A stretch of DNA of 64,000 nt, taken from Burkholderiales bacterium PBB1. GTDB taxonomy: Bacteria; Pseudomonadota; Gammaproteobacteria; Burkholderiales; Burkholderiaceae_C. Location: the NCBI GenBank assembly GCA_002255905.1, contig NKIN01000001.1, forward strand, positions 372,001 to 436,000. The letters are read 5' to 3'. Position numbers and translations under genes: made by a program. Numbering within the stretch: the stretch's first letter is position 1; each line of letters starts with the position of its first letter. Of the stretch, positions 62,893 through 64,000 are shown in pieces. Under the pieces are notes generated by a model. The model was not told where the DNA came from and did no database searches. It saw only the letters and a program-made list of their open reading frames with translations.

Positions 62893-64000
62893 CGCCCGCG
62901 CTCGGCCAGCAGCGCCTCCAGCTTGGCGATGCGCACGTCCTTCGGGTCCGGCATCATCACCCCGACGATGGCGTCTGACGGGCAGGTGTCGGTGGGTGAG
63001 CCGCGGTGGATCACGCGCGGGTCTTTCCACGAACCGTAGAACGGCAGGTGGGCGGGTGGCAGTGCGGTCTCCCATTGCTTGACGAATTCGGCGTAGGGCT
63101 TGCCCAGCCGCTTGCGCTTGGCCCGCTCGGCTGCGCGGGCCGCCTTCGTGGCCTCGAGGTCGGCCGCGTGGGTGGCCTCGTCGATCACCACGTGGTACAC
63201 CTGCTCGACGGTCCGCTTGCTGACCAGACCGTCGCGGTAGTCGTCGGCGACCATCGCCGGGGCGCGGTCCAGCACGTCGCCGTAGCCACCGCCGGTGCCC
63301 TGCGTCAGCATGTACAGCTCGCCGGTCTTGGCCCATTCGAGTTGCATGCCCATGTGGTGCGTGGTGTAGGTGGCGTTCTTGAACGGCTGCTCGTTCATGA
63401 TCTCCTCGATCGAGAAGCGCAACAGCTCGCGGCGGTCCTTCATCTCGTCGAAGATGTTCACGCCCTTGACCTTGCACAGCGGGAAGGTGCCGGCGCCATA
63501 GCCACCGAAGATGCCGTGCGTGCTCGGGAATTTCGAGCCGATCGAGCAGGTCATGAAACCCCAGGCGGCCGTGTCCTTGACGGTGGCGATCTGCTGGTAG
63601 CCGTGGCCCCCGCGGAACTTGCCGAAACCCTGGTTGTCGCGCATCACCCGGTTGGGCACGATCTTCATGATCGGCACTTCTTCCTCGATCAGCTCCTGTT
63701 CGCCGATGTCGGCCATCGGCGCGAAGATCGGCGCGATCGAGTGCTCGCCGTCGCGGGTGGCGCGTGCACCGCCGCCCATGCCGTTCAGGTCGGCACACAG
63801 GTTGCCGACCAGCTCCTGGTGCTGCGTGATGCCGCCATAGATGAAGGTGACGATCATGTTGTACCAACCCGAGACCACGTCGGTGGCCTTGAAGGTGGAC
63901 GAGTACAGCAGCTTCGGCACGGCCAGCTGGGTGATGGTGAAGCTCGGAAAGAAAGTCATCATGCTCTGCGCGTTGGGCGCATTGACCGAGCAGTTCAGTG
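62889..64000 (-). CDS. Hydantoinase B/acetophenone-carboxylase-type subunit, truncated by the window edge
   Basis: The frame stays open to the right edge, and its first visible residues (NCSVNAPNAQSMMTFFPSF) are internal to the family, so the N-terminus lies outside. About 370 residues are seen. The pattern GGARATRDGEHSIAPIFAP and DNQGFGKFRGGHGYQQIATV is that of the HyuB/oxoprolinase beta family, which includes subunits of acetophenone and acetone carboxylases. The C-terminus has PSDAIVGVMMPDPKDVRIAK. A multi-subunit ATP-dependent carboxylase or hydrolase of a ketone or cyclic amide is likely. The partner subunits should lie to the right of the window. Confidence 0.87.
   Translation of the reverse strand, partial: LNCSVNAPNAQSMMTFFPSFTITQLAVPKLLYSSTFKATDVVSGWYNMIVTFIYGGITQHQELVGNLCADLNGMGGGARATRDGEHSIAPIFAPMADIGEQELIEEEVPIMKIVPNRVMRDNQGFGKFRGGHGYQQIATVKDTAAWGFMTCSIGSKFPSTHGIFGGYGAGTFPLCKVKGVNIFDEMKDRRELLRFSIEEIMNEQPFKNATYTTHHMGMQLEWAKTGELYMLTQGTGGGYGDVLDRAPAMVADDYRDGLVSKRTVEQVYHVVIDEATHAADLEATKAARAAERAKRKRLGKPYAEFVKQWETALPPAHLPFYGSWKDPRVIHRGSPTDTCPSDAIVGVMMPDPKDVRIAKLEALLAERGR

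Noticed and set aside
62047-63867. A 606-codon minus-strand frame as one gene
   Set aside because: Its first half is out of frame with the hydantoinase-B gene and only reads through it; the GTG at 62892 with the GTGA overlap marks the real start.

Overview
The window is GC-rich, densely packed, and reads as a chromosomal segment of a betaproteobacterium, most likely Burkholderiales of the Rubrivivax-Leptothrix-Methylibium type. The evidence is the gene families, the tsaE-amiC/queG neighbourhood, and the frequent ATGA/GTGA stop-start overlaps. That assignment is from memory of gene content, not from a search. No rRNA, tRNA, CRISPR array or insertion sequence was seen.

Layout. (1) 1-2.7 kb: the 3' part of an acyl-CoA ligase/GNAT fusion, then a secreted phytochelatin-synthase-like protein. 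(2) 2.75-9.9 kb: a seven-gene Bat-type operon (MoxR, DUF58, DUF4381, two VWA proteins, TPR protein, BatD) on the minus strand. (3) 10-38 kb: about 26 genes that look like one lipid locus. The core is a bacterial ceramide pathway: serine palmitoyltransferase, dedicated ACP, acyl-ACP ligase, GNAT-type ceramide synthase and epimerase-type ceramide reductase. Around it are a second ligase fused to an ACP, a P450, an Sfp-type PPTase, two nucleotidyltransferases, two CDP-alcohol phosphotransferases, a Tam41-like cytidylyltransferase, a DAG-kinase-fold lipid kinase, a membrane desaturase/hydroxylase, an LpxL-like acyltransferase, four glycosyl/glycerophosphotransferases, an MsbA-like exporter and an extra LptF/LptG pair. 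(4) 37.8-45.6 kb: housekeeping genes (amiC, tsaE, queG, an AEC transporter, xerD, a phosphohexomutase, waaA). (5) 45.6-60.9 kb: a low-GC lipoprotein and a type I secretion operon. The operon encodes a HlyB-like ABC transporter, HlyD-like adaptor, GT4 glycosyltransferase, several small unknown proteins and a roughly 2,420-residue RTX protein with an N-terminal lipase-like domain. (6) 61-64 kb: a CobW-type GTPase, an unknown protein and a hydantoinase-B-type carboxylase subunit that runs off the right edge.

The main result is region 3. It appears to hold a self-contained sphingolipid system: base synthesis, N-acylation, reduction, hydroxylation or desaturation, phosphorylation, head-group transfer, glycan decoration and export to the outer membrane. 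Four arrangements look unusual: the LptF/LptG pair inside the ceramide-synthase operon; a Tam41-like enzyme directly next to a CDP-alcohol phosphotransferase, which suggests a CDP-ceramide intermediate; a lipid kinase coupled to an MsbA-like exporter; and a P450 next to an ACP-fused fatty-acyl ligase. Function here is inferred from family membership and gene order only.
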